In this document: one piece after another, positions 1-12,900 of the stretch
Layout of the letters: every line of letters starts with the position of its first letter
How positions within the stretch are numbered: position 1 is the stretch's first letter
Assembly: GCA_951799445.1 (NCBI GenBank)
Contig: OX637295.1
Location: 9,362,001 to 9,426,000 of the forward strand
From: Pseudisothecium myosuroides
Taxonomy: Eukaryota; Streptophyta; Bryopsida; Hypnales; Lembophyllaceae
Reading direction: 5' to 3'
Length of the DNA: 64,000 nt
Position numbers and translations under genes: made by a program
The notes under the pieces: generated by a model
What the model saw: only the letters and a program-made list of their open reading frames with translations
The model's database searches: none
Told to the model about the DNA's origin: nothing

Positions 1-876
1 CAAAAAATCGGGCAGCTGCACTTCACAAGGTCAGATTATTATGAAAAAATTTCCAAAATGGTTGTGCTTCTTTGGATTCATTCTTCAGGGCAAGTTGGCT
101 ACATGGTTGAAAGTTTTCAGATAATTTGGAATTGTACAACATATAGGAAAAAAATAGTAAGTAGAAAGAAGTAGAGAATGGTTCAAAACACTAAATTGTT
201 AAGAAGTTAATTATGGAATTGAAAAATGTCAATTCCAATGGTTGCAATGTTGTAATAAACAATCTTCATCCTACAACTTTATTTTTTTTGAAAAATATTG
301 AAAATTGAGTGAAATAAACGACTTCAAAGTTTATTTTAGAGTAGACAATCCATAACTATCCGTAAACTAAAAATCCTCATAACGTTTGACTCATTGATCA
401 AAATGGAATGATTCAAAGCTTTCCACGTATATATAAATCTAATAAAGCAATTTCAAATTTTTATTTTTGAAAAAAGTGATTTTTTCAGATCTATCCGGAC
501 TGCCCGAGTTAAGAAACAAACTACATATCATGCAATAACTTTTGACTTGTATTTCAAAATGTCATGAATTTTTGTGCATATAAAAGATATTCCTTGTCTC
601 CACCTTCTATAAAAATTTCAGCCCAAAATATGCAAATCTCCAATCACACGTACCTGCTCAAAATTTCTATATTGCCAAGAAATGCATGTTGGTTAAAGAG
701 AGGCAAATTACAATTGATAATGCTTGATAATGCTTGCTACTTGCTTGTGCAAAATTTCAACGGGGGGTATCACTAGTTGAACTTTGCTCTTTTCCAACTA
801 CTCTCATCTAGAATAACTTGTTCATAACAACTTGTTTTTGGTAAGAATGAATTCTAAATGGCATTTGGAATAACTC

Positions 877-920
877 ATCCAAAACGACTTGTTTTTTGCA
901 AAAACAAGTTGTTTTTGGAT
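877..920. repeat. Short hairpin inside the duplicated block
   Basis: ATCCAAAACGACTTGTTTT is followed after a few bases by its near-complement ending in GTTTTTGGAT, so a stem of about 20 bp can form. It is conserved at 36482-36525 in the second block. An imperfect 11-bp palindrome around AGTAGAAATTT follows near 956-990. It is probably debris of a MITE; no function is claimed. Confidence 0.5.
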
Positions 921-1501
921 GGTGAGAGTTGTTTGTATCTGGTTGCAGAAGACCAAATTTCTACTAGTTTATGACTAAGTAGAAATTTCATTGGTTTGCC
1001 AATGAGAGAAATCTGAGAGAAATCTCTACTACTACCAACTAGTATTAATCAAGAGAGTGTGGATCCACCTAACTTCATGTAATGAGCTTATGAGATTGTT
1101 GAACTCACCCAACTTTTCACCCAACTATGCATCTATTTATGAATTTAATTTCCAACAAGCTGACCTAAGACATACAATCTTGTTGTTAGTTAATATTACA
1201 ATCTTGAGCAATCAAAGAAGTCAAATGACTCTACTCTCTTGCATTGAGATTATGTTCAATATTTGCAAAGCAAGCCAAATCATCAAAAATAATTGTAAAT
1301 CTGCCCATAACTCGATAGGTCCTAGTTGGCGATTATTTTCGATAACTTGGCTTGCTTTGCAATTACCTAGTCCATTTGTCATCTTTGTTTCAAGTAAGCT
1401 GTTTTACTGAGAGTAAATCATGATGTTAACTCCAGCGTATTCCACAGTAGTTGCATTTTTTGCTGTACTGCACATGGCATTTCCCAGCAGCTACTATATA
1501 G

Positions 1502-1687
1502 CTCAAGGACAGGGTCGTATTAGAACAAAGTCTTACTGACTTCATCTGCAAACTGGTCGTATGTGATGCAGGGCGGGGTGATGCTAACAGCGCTCTCGAC
1601 AGGTTCTGGGCCAAGAAAAAGGAAGAGCTTGGACAAGAATTGAAATTTTGTAGAGCTCTGGGCAACTTAGGGTGGGGCACGAGTTAG
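1502..1687 (+). other. Exon-like open stretch, unrecognised
   Basis: After an acceptor-like TATATAG the frame stays open for 61 codons to a TAG. The translation is protein-like, rich in charged residues, and includes DRFWAKKKEELGQELKFC. The same stretch is intact at 37107-37292 in the second block copy. I do not recognise the family. Because the copies are almost identical everywhere, conservation of the frame is weak evidence. It may be an exon captured from a host gene or a chance open frame. Confidence 0.25.
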
Positions 1688-4600
1688 TGTTGCTGATAAT
1701 CGAATTAAGGTTTGCTTTTGGATATTGAAGATTGGTGCACTTAGGAAGATAATCATTCGACGGTTTCCATTCCGTATCTGTGATCTCTTGTGACTCTTGG
1801 TTTGTTGTGTTTTTATCCATCTGTTTCTTGCTTGCTATGAATGATTCAATTCTGCAGACCTATCCAATGACTGTACGTAACTTAGCGTCTGTATCCCTGG
1901 ACAAATGTTACACTTTTGTGATTTCTTCATTACATGTCATACATGTACAGATAGGGGAAGCAGTTGGGAATTGGGTATGCAGACCTTTCAAGCACTGTAA
2001 CTTAACTGAAGTTTAGGAGACGCCTTATCGTTCAAAAGAGCTCACTGAAGATATCACTTTGGGTAATACAAGAGCAATGCTCTCTTTTCGGTCAACTTGT
2101 TTTTGCATTGAAAAACTGTAAGTTTGTAGACCACAGTGAAAGGGTTCCCGGTTCAGTTTACGCCAGGTCATGCTTTCACCGAACTTGCTATTTCAAGGCT
2201 AACCAAGTGCACTGGCAAAGTTGAGTAAAAGTGATGTGGCATAAGTTTTTTGTGTTTTTGTGTCTCAGTTTATATTCCTATGAACTCTTCAGTTTCCTTC
2301 GGAGTCTCACAGTCCGGTCGAACGATCTGCCTGTGGGTGAAGGTGCTCCGGCATGCATCACCAGTCCCCGGCGTCAAGTCACCTCCTCTTATTTCCCGGA
2401 GCCACAGTGTGAACTGTGATTAACCCAAGAGAATCCCTGTGTTAGGAAGGGCATGTAGATTTTGAGTTTTCTTTGAGGACAATAAATTATGGGATGTGAA
2501 GAATTTAAACATCAAATCTTCATTTTTGTAAGTTTTCCTTTTCTTCCCATCCCCACATGAGCTCATAGAGCATTGCATAATAATCATAGAGCATTGAGTA
2601 GCCTTTCTAGCAGCATTGTTGAGGAATAAACAAAAATTGATTTTTCAGCATTCTTGAATATACTTCATCCGTTTCATGTAGCTTCCATATTTTGCTCTTG
2701 AAACAGTCATAATCCACCTAATGTTTGCCCATTGAGTGACCACGCTAGTCGCATCATTGAAGAATACATAAACATTGTTTTTTCAAAATACTTCAATGTA
2801 CTTCATTTGTTTCCTACAGCTTCCATAGTTTGCTCTTGAAAATATTAATCATAATCCATCAAATGTATGTTGGCTTTCTTAGAGATTAAGGTGACTGCAC
2901 TTAATTGTGACATTGATGTTTCTAGAACCAACTCTTATGTATTCTTGCCTAAATTGTACAATCTCCATTCATGAAAGTCTAATGGTGATTTTGGATACAT
3001 CTAATTTTAGCACTTTGAAAATTCATAGTTTATTCATATGGTGCCCAAAAAATGCATTTTCAAAAAATCTGAAGTTCCCTTTTTGACTACCAAGAAGATC
3101 CATCAAAAGCTTTTACAATTCAGTAATAGAAATCCTGTTCAAAACTTATTTATTAGATTTCAAATGGTAAATGTTGTCAAAAGTGCACTGCAGGAGTTGT
3201 AGAAAATTTGATGATGTATATTCTAATACGTTAAAAAACAACTTTTGCCTATTCTTTAGAGATGCAACTACTAGTAGCTTAGTCACTTATTGAAGATTTC
3301 TACCAATAGCTAAGTCACTTTTAGTAAAGATTTATACCAGTAGCTAATTCATGCAAAGATGGAAAGAAAAAGAAATCCCTCAAAGTAATGGTCCTAGGTC
3401 TAGGATTCTTCTAATTCAAGATATAATTCATTTTGACTCCAAAGGACTAGATCTACATTTCACAAGTTTCACATACGAGGTAAATACTTCACTAATTTAT
3501 CCTTACTATTAATGAAGGTGCAAAATTAGCTCAACTATCAAAATTAGTATCATTAAGATTTCTTTTCTTTTTTGAAATTTAGTACAAAATATCAATATTT
3601 CAATATACACTATAATATTTCTTTTACAAATAATGCAACTTTAGTAAATTAGTGTCACACTTATAGGACAAAGGCCAGTTTAGTAAATTAGAGTCTTTGG
3701 TTTCCTTGATAGGGGAATTCAAGCATGGGATTGCTGCCCCAACAGATTTGATCCTGCCGAGGAAGCCCGCTTAGTAATTTCGAATGAAGTTCTTGGGAAC
3801 ATTCTTATTTGGAGGTCCACTCTCAACTTTCGGCAGTATTCTTTTTGTTCTTACATTGTTGCATTGAGTTTGAAGCTTGGACAAGTATTGCTTCTATACC
3901 TTGATCGAAATTGCTATTGGTAATCTTGCGGTTCCTACAAGAAGGCCTTTAATATTAAAATTTACATCCCTAAGAGCTTGTTCTGACACCATTTACATTC
4001 TCAGCTTCACGTACTTCAAAAATGATCACTGGTTCTGTCGACGAAACCGTTCAACATTTTGATATTTGAATTGGTAGTTAAATTTTTGTGCACTTGTAGA
4101 CGAAGGAATTTTTGTTCACAAACAACACTATTGAAAAAATTAGGTTGCACATTGATGGGAGTCTAACTGAGTTTGTTCTATGTGCAACATTTTCAGGTTG
4201 TGATGCACGAATTTTAGGCTTCTGCACTTGCAGGCAGGAATTGTTCATCCTTTGATTCAAGGCTGTCCTCTACTATTGTTGGTCTTCAGTGGATTTAGGG
4301 ATCTAGGATTTATGCTATTGTAATGGAAGTAGGGTTTGTTTTGAGAATTATAGCAACTGCATAGGAAGATTTCTAACTCTTGGCTAGTCTTTTCCATTGT
4401 CAGGAGATTGTTGATGACCTTGGAGCAAGCTGTCAATGGTGTTTTCTTCATCATATGGTGGACATTATGCGCTTGATGTGAGCAACGGCTTTGTGTTCAC
4501 AGGTGGTAGACCGGTAGGATTGGTATACGAGATTCTAAAAAACAATGCATTATTTATTCCTAGATTTCTTACTTTATATTAAGGAGCATTATTTTAATGG

Positions 4601-4740
4601 CAAGCTGCTTGTCATTGTGCAGGGCACCTGGGGGCTGTGGGGAGCAGTTGTAGGAATATAAGGGACTTGATGCTTACAGTGTGTACATGTGAAGATTTTA
4701 GACTGCTCATAAGCCAACAATTTGCTAGTTTTTCATTGGG

Positions 4741-5079
4741 GTGATGCTTATTCATCATCTCAACGAATATGAGAAAAATATCCCCGACCAGAGGGTACAG
4801 ATTGGAGGCAAGACCCCTCCTCATCACTATCTTCTTGTTGTTTTCTTGCTTTTCTTGGTGGAATTCATTTGGATCTCACTTCATTTCCTGTGTGCAGCTG
4901 AGGTTTCCATGAGAGCTGCATTGGAGATTCTGAAAACTGGGGCCTCGAAGGGAATTGAAGCGAGAAATAATTCCCAGCTGGCGGAGCCTAGCAGCAATGA
5001 AATTCTCGATATTTGTGTACGAGTTACCCCAAAGAAGGGTTCTGGAGTTGGAAACACTAGATTGTGTTTTGAGGTTTAG
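4741..5079 (+). CDS. Hypothetical 112-residue ORF, possibly with an internal splice acceptor
   Basis: The reading frame starts at ATG ATG, contains a hydrophobic stretch near residues 30-52 (YLLVVFLLFLVEFIWISLHF) and ends in a charged segment containing RAALEILKTGASKGIEARNN. The hydrophobic part coincides with a pyrimidine-rich tract ending in TGTGTGCAG at 4897, so it may be an intron end with a true exon at 4898-5079. The ORF is retained at 40347-40685 with one visible change (K to R near residue 12). No family is recognised and expression is unproven. Confidence 0.2.
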   Translation: MMLIHHLNEYEKNIPDQRVQIGGKTPPHHYLLVVFLLFLVEFIWISLHFLCAAEVSMRAALEILKTGASKGIEARNNSQLAEPSSNEILDICVRVTPKKGSGVGNTRLCFEV

Positions 5080-5250
5080 GGTTTAAAGCAGGTTTGTTTG
5101 TGCACAGGTATGCAATCTAACATATACTCTTTGAGATCCTCTGCTTTGTTTGGAGATTATGTACAATCTAATTCTTTAGGGACCACAAAGCCTTTTTTGG
5201 CCTCATGTATTTTTGGCGGAATTCATACAAAGATTTTATAGAGTGGTTTG

Positions 5251-5469
5251 TTTAACCCTTTAGTGACCGGTTGACCACTTTTTGGTCGAATTTTGGATTC
5301 TTTTTTTTTTACTGTCCTCAATATAGGGTATTTGAAAAAACTCAAAGAGTAACACAAATAGAGCTTTAGCATGTGCTCCAAACAAATCTAATTTCAGAGA
5401 ATTATGTACAGTAACAAGGTAGCTGTGCTTGTCCAAAGTCAAGAAGGGAGACCTGAGTCATACCTTCTA

Positions 5470-5524
<55 letters not shown>

Positions 5525-5873
5525 GCAACTCATGTGATTCTATTTGAAATTGATCCCTAAGAACAATAGAAACGTTGCCCAACAATCCCATGAGTTGTGG
5601 AAGCATGTTTCAAAAAATATGGGCAATAATGTATTATGCCGCTTCAGCTAAAGGCTACTTCGATGCATCGCACTTTGAAGATCACTCACAACAAATTGCA
5701 CCGTTAGATCATGTTCACTTTTTGTTTTTTTTACGGATAAAGCCTACAACATCAATTCCTACGGTCTGATCTGGGATTACTTCCTTGGAGTAGTAATGAA
5801 ATTTCCTTTTCCAAATTTGTATTCAAAAATTGCGCTCACCCCCCAAATCAACCACGGTCACTAAAGGGTTAAA
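5251..5873. mobile_element. TIR element of the TTTAACCC family (family C), block copy 1
   Basis: The left end reads TTTAACCCTTTAGTGACC and the right end is its reverse complement, followed by a similar GGTTGA in both arms. The outermost TA could be the target duplication of a mariner-like element, or TTA/TAA that of a Harbinger-like one. The interior carries a poly-T tract and the TA microsatellite and has no transposase. Related ends occur at 52410-52980, 55537-56480, 11373-11391, 35380 and 48184. Confidence 0.7.
5474..5521. repeat. (TA)n microsatellite, expanded in copy 1
   Basis: About 23 TA units occur here, while the equivalent place in copy 2 (about 41082-41093) has only about six. This length difference accounts for the drop in offset between the two block copies. 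Confidence 0.95.
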
Positions 5874-7155
5874 GCAGATGCAAAGAAATTCTCCGACACT
5901 GTCAATTCCATCATCTTGAAGCTTCGGAAGGGACAGCATCTATGAAACCCAAGAGTGCGGAAATTGCAATGTACTTAACTAATTTTGAAGCCAAAGATGC
6001 CAAAGACGGGAGTTTCATAATTCAATCCAAGTAAAGCTTCTCTGATATAAATATCATTGATTGAACAACATGATGGTGTTGAAAATAGGAGATGAAGTGA
6101 AAAGCACCAAAGTCTCCTAAATTTTACTAGGGGTTTGCATTGTTGCACACAACTGTTTGTTGACTATGGTGTTGAAAGGGAGAGACAGATATTTTTTTTA
6201 AATTTTAGGGGCTTTGCAAAGAAAAAATAAAATGGAAAAGTCATTATGAAAATAAACTTTGAGTCATGATGATACTGGAGTAGAAATCGATTTTTACTAA
6301 CATAACAAAGATTGGCATGTTCCCGGTGTTGTAAAGGAGACTCTAATTATCTACTGCCTTAAAACCAATAATGCACTCCCTCTACCACTATGTCGGACAC
6401 TCGGTGACAAAAGTTTCAATTTTGGGTAAGAGGTGCTCTAGTATTTAAAAAGAAATCATCATTGGGGCAAGAGAGCTGCTTAAGAGACTTGAGATTTCTA
6501 AATAACAGTATTAGGGTGATTGCATGAATGACTGGCTGTTTTTGTTCCATTTTGGCCAATATTCCCAGTACTATGAGCTTTTGCATACATATTTTTAAAA
6601 ATAAATAAAATAAGGATAATTAGCATCACACTAAAAAAATCATATTACCAAAATTTCAGATCTAAAAAAAATCTAGATCAAAAGTTATTCACAAAAAAGA
6701 TTGAGTTGAAAATTTGAAGAGAATATATAGTTTGACGTTTTAATTTGTACAAAATAGGAAAAACAATTTTCAAAGAACTAAAAATTGGCCATCTGGAAAG
6801 ACTTTATGTTGAAGAGATTTCACCCAAAAAATGATCTTAAAACCATCTTGAACATTCAGAATTGCATGCACAAAGGAGCCTTCTTTGCATGGACGTAGAG
6901 GACATAAAATAAAATATTTTTTTAATGCTCCTTGGAATAAATATGACTTCATACTATGGGAATAGACTTTAGAAGTTTCAGCTCCAAATCATTAAATTTG
7001 GGGACTCCATAGTACTAAAAACCCTTAAAACTCAAAACGTGACATATTAGTTTAAATGATTTTTAAATATAAAATGATTTTTGAATTTTTTTGAAAAATA
7101 TGAGATATGATTAAACTCAAGAGAGGAATCTCCAATAAAAATTTCAAATTCATGC

Positions 7156-8344
7156 GAGTCATGCTGCAAAAATTATAGTAAAAAGAAGCATCCGCACTCG
7201 TTTTGTGACAATGTTTCATTACCGGTCTTTCTTGCAATGACCCAGCAAGACGGGCATGTCATATTGTTGCCATATTTAAAATTGCTTACATAGATTTGAT
7301 TGTTGATTTTTTAAATTGTCCTGAAAATTGCCCTATCTAGGATGTTGTCATTAGAATCACGGCAAGGATAGTGCAACTCATTTCTTATCTTTGGAGAATG
7401 CAATGACTACCTTGTTTTAACCTTTTTTCCTCTTCTATATTCATATGCCGTTTCACATTCATGTGTACTGTCCAAAATCAACTAAAAGACATCTTGTGCT
7501 AAGATTGAAGAAGAGAGTATCAATGATTATTTACATTTGTGGTATTTGTTGCCATTTTTTAATGATTTTTGATCATGCCCTAGACTGTTGGACATATAAG
7601 ACAACGCCCTCAATTGCTCGTTGAGCTTCCAAAGAATGTATTTGAACGCATAAGGTACAAAGTCACATTGAAATGCAAATGTATCCCATCTTAGTCGAAG
7701 TTGTGTCTTTTGAAACTCCTCAGGTCTCCATAGATGTCTCCATAAACATTTTGTCGTCTTTGACTACGTCTCCAAATACATCGTCACGTCTTTTGCAACG
7801 TCTTGGTAGACATCTCAACGTTTCATACAACGTCTCCATGTATCCATAGACATCTATGAAATAAGCATAGAATACCTACAATGCAGTCCTTCTATGCTGA
7901 CATGGCATGCTACGTCAACATTATTCAATGCCACGTCAGTCAATTCCCACGTGGCATGCCACGTCATCTGCCACGTCATCATTTCCCCCCAAAGATTGCC
8001 TTATGACTGCCCGGTCCCTTTTTTTTACCTTGGACAAATGTTTTATCCAAAATTGCAGTAATTTTTGGAAAATTATTCTCAGTGAAAATGGGTCAACAAA
8101 GCTAATGTGGCTCTCGATGTTTTTGCTAACAATCTTGAGGACATCAGCTCATCATCAAATATGTCATCAAAAACCTCGATGTTAATGGTAACACCAACTT
8201 GTTTTCATTTAAATTTGCCGTTGTCATGTGAAACATCTTTGGAATTCTACCCTAAACCGCAATCTGTCTCTCAGACATCTTGATGTCCCCGCAGACACCG
8301 TATGTTTTGCCTTCGACATTGCAATTTTGGTTTCACATAAAAAA
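7156..8344. other. Intergenic; imperfect ACGTCTCC-like motif repeats
   Basis: No coding region is visible. Between about 7690 and 7860 the sequence repeats variants of ACGTCTCC and CATAGACATCT, suggesting decayed low-copy repeats. The stretch 7157-7245 has weak similarity (by eye about three quarters) to 43468-43555, around the shared motif TACCGGTCTTTC. Confidence 0.5.
7911..7980. promoter_or_regulatory. Cluster of ACGT-core motifs
   Basis: Within 70 bp there are TACGTCAA, CCACGTCAG, CCACGTGGC and two copies of GCCACGTCATC. ACGT cores, especially the G-box CACGTG, are the recognition class of plant bZIP and bHLH factors. No nearby promoter is proven, and CACGTCA/CACGTGG motifs also recur in the subterminal region of the CACTA element of this window, so the cluster may instead be transposon subterminal sequence. 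Confidence 0.4.
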
Positions 8345-8363
8345 AATCGGGTTTCTTCTAGTG
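8345..8363. mobile_element. Solo CACTA-like terminus
   Basis: The string CGGGTTTCTTCTAGTG is, on the other strand, CACTAGAAGAAACCCG, which has the look of a CACTA superfamily end. No matching opposite end was found, so the assignment is tentative. Confidence 0.3.
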
Positions 8364-8512
8364 ATTTCAGGGTGACAACAACATATTAAGATTTTCTTAC
8401 CTTCCACCACACATGCATGATCCTAGGGGAGTAAGTGTATCAAGGCCCACGGACACCACGAAGTTGCCGACAACAAGACATCAAAATGACAAATACTGAT
8501 TTAAATTCTAAC

Positions 8513-8733
8513 CTAATAGCCTTGATGAGCTTCGGGGTGACTGTCAACAGCTTTCTTAGCTTCCCTTTTTGAAAAAACCTACAAGCACAACATGTGAAAT
8601 CAGTGACTTGAAGTAACCTTCAAAAGAAATAATCATACAGTCTAAAGTAAGGTTGTTGTAGCAACGGAACTCAAGCATCATTTTAGGGACGCACCTTGCG
8701 AGCAAGCTTTTCTAGTTTCTCCTTCTCCATTTT
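8513..8733 (-). CDS. Two-exon 3' end of a small unrecognised gene
   Basis: On the minus strand an exon at 8733-8695 follows an acceptor ACTAGCAG and reads KMEKEKLEKLARK, ending at a GTGCGT donor. A 116-bp intron ends in TTGTAG, and an exon at 8578-8513 reads VFSKREAKKAVDSHPEAHQGY followed by TAG. Both junctions are phase 0 and the joined frame is open and lysine-rich. Upstream on the same strand, a donor CAAG|GTAAGC near 9345 ends an open stretch containing NKKNKGKSKGKTR. Telo-box motifs (AAACCCTAA) occur near 9216 and 9690; such motifs are common upstream of plant translation-related genes. I do not recognise the protein, and the upstream exon structure is unresolved. Confidence 0.35.
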
Positions 8734-9910
8734 CTGCTAGTAAGAAAAGGGAAACAAGTTAAGCATGTACAATAAACTTACATCCATCTAGCATTCAAAA
8801 GAGAGGGCAACGATAAAAGCAATTGACTTAGACACAATGCCTAGTGAATTGAATGCAATTGACTATTCAGAAAAACGAGAACTAATTAGGCACGTGCAAC
8901 GCATTCCCATAGAAATTCTAACAATCTCAAATCTGCTCCATAAACCATAGAATTTCTAACAATCTCAAATCCTAATCAAACAATCTTCCATTCACCATAT
9001 TCATAACAAACACACATCAAATAAAACTCAACTAAATTTTTTTATGATAAACTAGAAACCTTGAAAACTACAAGCCAACGTCTTATTCAAATTCAAGAAA
9101 TTGAGCTTTCACTATAAAAAGGGCTCCCAAAACGGAATCGAGCCGCGATTTACATATTTTTGGCAGCCTTCTCTTCATTATGTAGCATCTTTTTGTTACT
9201 CAATCTCAGAGCAACTTTAGGGTTTAGATTTATCTATTCGGCAACATAATGGAACCCTAAGCCCTAAAACTACTCAGCATTTCTACTCATAATCGCAACT
9301 CAGGATTACTGTCGGGAAGACTCACAAGAAATTTCCAAAGGCTTACCTTGCACTTTTACTAACAGCCCTACTTTAGCTCCCCAATCCAACTTTGCAAATA
9401 CCAGTACTAAATAGAAAGGAGTGGAAGAGTAGAACCTCGTCTTCCCTTTGCTCTTGCCCTTATTCTTTTTGTTTGAAATGCAATCTGTAGCTGAAAGAAC
9501 AACAAAAACCCTTGGGTCGACTGAGGTGCACGTGAAGAGATCCTACTCAATCCTAGACCATTTGGGGGACAAATTTGTCGTGTTCGTCTTGCATGAGCAC
9601 TCGCCAAGAATGCCGCTCACAGTTTCTTGTGAAATTGAAAAAAACATGCAAGTACAAAAGCTTTCCCAAGGCGGCCATACACACTTACTAAACCCTAACC
9701 CTAGCAACGGCCCTGATCGTACCTTCGATCACGACACATCAGCACCATACGTGGCCAAACTACGTTCAGTGCTATTTTTGAACGTACGCTATCCAGATTA
9801 ACCATGCAAAAGCTAAATTTGATGAAGGCTCAACAAAAACTTGCAAAGTTTGACAAGTCATGACCTCTTGTGCCTGGAACAACAGAGAGTTGTTGATTTT
9901 TTGTCATTTT
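8734..9910 (-). other. Possible 5' region of the small gene; telo-box motifs
   Basis: GC content rises locally near 9400-9780. TTTAGGGTTTAG occurs near 9216 and AAACCCTAACCCTAG near 9690, the form of plant telo-boxes or short interstitial telomere repeats. A donor-like GTAAGC at about 9345 (minus strand) follows an open lysine-rich stretch. This fits a leader and first exons of a gene read leftwards, but no start codon can be assigned with confidence. Confidence 0.3.
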
Positions 9911-9931
9911 GGTCACCATTTTCTACTAGTG
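9911..9931. mobile_element. Solo CACTA terminus related to the 48-57 kb element
   Basis: On the minus strand the sequence begins CACTAGTAGAAAATGGTGAC, nearly the same as the right end of the large CACTA element (CACTACCAGAAAATGGTGAC). No partner end was found to the left, so this may be the remnant of a truncated relative. Confidence 0.5.
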
Positions 9932-12900
9932 CAATGACAAAATATGGAAGTATAAAATTTATAAATGTTGGGCTGCCACATGAAGTCCTACAGTGTTAGA
10001 AATCAAGATCACATTCAAGCAAAATTACACAATCCAAATGTAAACAAGAGCAGTGATTATTGAACACTATTTTTGGAATATAGAACAAAATAGTTACAAC
10101 GGGTTTAAGGTAACACCTACAGTCATTCACTTCTCACAGAAAAAACCAAATGCATTCAATTTCCGAAGACAAAACCACATTGAAACATTTGGAATCATTT
10201 ACTTCCCAAAGAGAAAAACCAGATCAAAAGACCAGGTAGTGCTTCAATCTCAAAGAATAAACAAACTCACAGAATTTTTTGGTTGAAACTAGATTGAAAC
10301 ACGTGGAGAGATTGAATTACGAAAGACTAAACCAGATGAGAGAAAGAGAAAACTAAATGGACAGACCAGCAGCGATTCAGTTTTCACAAAAACAGAAAGC
10401 TTGAAAAACCTACAAACATTAATTGTAGCTAGCCCAAAGAGAAAACTAAGGTACCCCCCTAACCGACTAAATAAGGAATTCTGACATGATCTGGAGTAGT
10501 GAAGGCAAAACAAATATTTTTAAGTGGTACATCAATAGAAATGACATGGATTGCCAAAAATTTGGTAATTTTATCGCTTAAATTGAAATTACTATGAATT
10601 TTGGGAGGCAAAAAGTGCACTGGATCCATGGCCAATGTCTAGACTCTTCCAATTCCGATCATTCAATAACTTTTTACCTAATCATTATTTACTATTTTTT
10701 TTCACAACTTGGAACATGTGTCATGTATTTATTAGTTCCAACCTTGAAAATGAAAAAAAAACTCATTCTAAACGTGGTCAGAAATACGTGCATCTATAGG
10801 TCGGGAATGGGGGGGCACCTTAGATGAGAGACCAGTAAGTGATTGAATTTCCATAGAGAAAATCAATGTCATATCATGCTGTCAATGTCAAAAGAAAACA
10901 ATTCCCTCCAGTTGTCCATCCAGCATTTGAAAATGGGCGGAAAAGTCTACAAGTGCCTTCATCAAACTTGTTAGACTTTAGTTAGAGAACTGAACCTACT
11001 ACACAAGTTTAGAGGAATCCCATGTTCAGCATCCTATTTTTTTCTACTACAATCTAAAATGGAAGACTTACTTATATCCTATTTTATTTATAATTGCCTA
11101 AAACGCTTATTACCAATGCTATGGTAGATCTAAAAAATTTATAATTTTTTTGTTCAATGAATTTAATTGACCCTATTTTTTATCTCACATAGTTTAAAAA
11201 AAAATTGGGAGTAAATCCCCCGAGTTGCAAAGACAAGTTTAAAATATCTAAACCGTATAAATGTAAGAAAATTAATGCAAGAATCAATAAATATTTGGAT
11301 AAATAAAAAAAGTCAAGCATATGCGTATTTGGGACATGTTTGTATTCATTTGTTGGTTCAAATCAGGATGTTTGGTCCTCAAGGGGTTAAATATAAAGAT
11401 TGTCTTTTTAGTAAAATTTTACTTAAAAACTTACTTAAAAGATGTTACTTAAAAGACGTGATGTCTAGGACACTACTTAAAACACCCCTTTCTCTTGTAG
11501 TGATAGGGTTCATATATGTTGTTGAAAGTTTATTTAAGTTAGGACTAAAATATATTTGTATAGAGTATGACGCATAAATATATATTGAACATCTCATATC
11601 AACACTTGTGTTTAGTAATTAGAAAATGAAAGCCTAACAATATTTCAATTGATCATTTGACAATGGTATTGATCCTTGAAGGATTAATCCTACACCACCA
11701 TTGCGGACACTTAGTAATCAATAGATGACAAAGAATCCTTCTATGTAAGATTATAGTGCAAATGCTCATCTTTGGAATTTTGTATAGAAAGGGAAGGTCT
11801 TGTATAGTAGTTTGACCTCCCATGAGTGCTCTTGGATTTTCTTAAGCTAGTGATTCATATAATACTAAAATGACCAATCGATCCTTCTTGGGTTAAAATG
11901 AGTTTTCTATTGTGAAGACTATGAATATTTATTGCAATGAATATTGTTGAAAGTTGGTCTCAATTAAGAACAAAATGAACATATAGAGCGCATCAAATAA
12001 ATAAACCTCCATTTAGTAATTAGAGAATTAAAGCCTATTTACAATTCACTTGAACTCAAAACTAAAGTTTGGAATAATTATAAATTATTCATATTATAAT
12101 CTATTAATAGATAGTATCGTCCAATGGAATTCTCTTGAAAAAAAAATATGATCCACAAAAATATTCAATAACTTTAATAATAATAAATCACACTCAACAA
12201 TTTAGTTGAAAGTCACAAGAATATGTTCCTACTTCATGTTTCAAAAGTCTCCATGAATGATAATGCCAATGACATAATGGAATTTAACTCCCAAGTGCTT
12301 CAATAGCTAGTTTCTAAGGATGTACAAATTAGCAATTACCAATTGCAAAATGATTCTCATTCATCCATTTTCTTAGAAATTGCTTGATACTATGCACGTC
12401 AAGAACATGGCTTCATATGAAGTAAACGATTATTAATAGGCCTGAAGTTGAAATTAGGTAGAAGCACCCAAAACTACCATTTTTTCTTGACCCTACCAGA
12501 TGGATGGTTCAAATGATGATTTTTTTGTAAGAATATTTGCCTTAGTGAGAGAAAACCAACCCAAGCTACGTAATTCTTTTAACTCGTACAATACTCTTTG
12601 AATTTTAAAAGTTACCTATTCATGCCACTAGAATCCCTTTAAATGGCCACCTTTGAAGCAGAAGATGCTTCAACTTCCATTTGTTGCCTCAAAGAACTAT
12701 TCAACTGCTATTGGTTGTTCTAAAGAGCTTGTGACGATTTTGGAAGACATAGTTGTTCTTTTGTTACCGTTAATTGCTCCTTCCATGCAATTTGTTTAGT
12801 GGCACAAAACATGAAAGAGGGGAAATTAGGTGTACCTACTTTATATTAGAAATGCATGGAATTTTTGAGTGCCAAAGTGAGGTGCAAATAAAACTTCTAC

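Larger units (their letters stand above)
1..7155. repeat. 7.1-kb duplicated block, copy 1 (cut by the window start)
   Basis: The sequence from position 1 is repeated in direct orientation from 35606, with a constant offset of 35605-35606 over the first 5.4 kb and only scattered single-base differences. The offset falls to about 35572 after a TA microsatellite that is longer in this copy. Similarity becomes poor at about 7157. No long reading frame is present. The two copies share a small TIR element (5251-5873), a hairpin (877-920) and a few exon-like stretches. Whether the block is one large non-autonomous transposon or a segmental duplication cannot be decided, because its left end lies outside the window. 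Identity by eye is well above 95 percent, so the duplication is recent compared with the two NLR genes. Confidence 0.9.

Noticed and set aside
1057..1410. 117-codon frame conserved in both block copies
   Set aside because: The copies are so similar that conservation carries no weight, and the translation has no protein-like features or family match.
11470..11502. CACTAC...GTAGTG pair as a complete mini CACTA element
   Set aside because: Only 33 bp long and without a target duplication. The right half alone could be a CACTA end.
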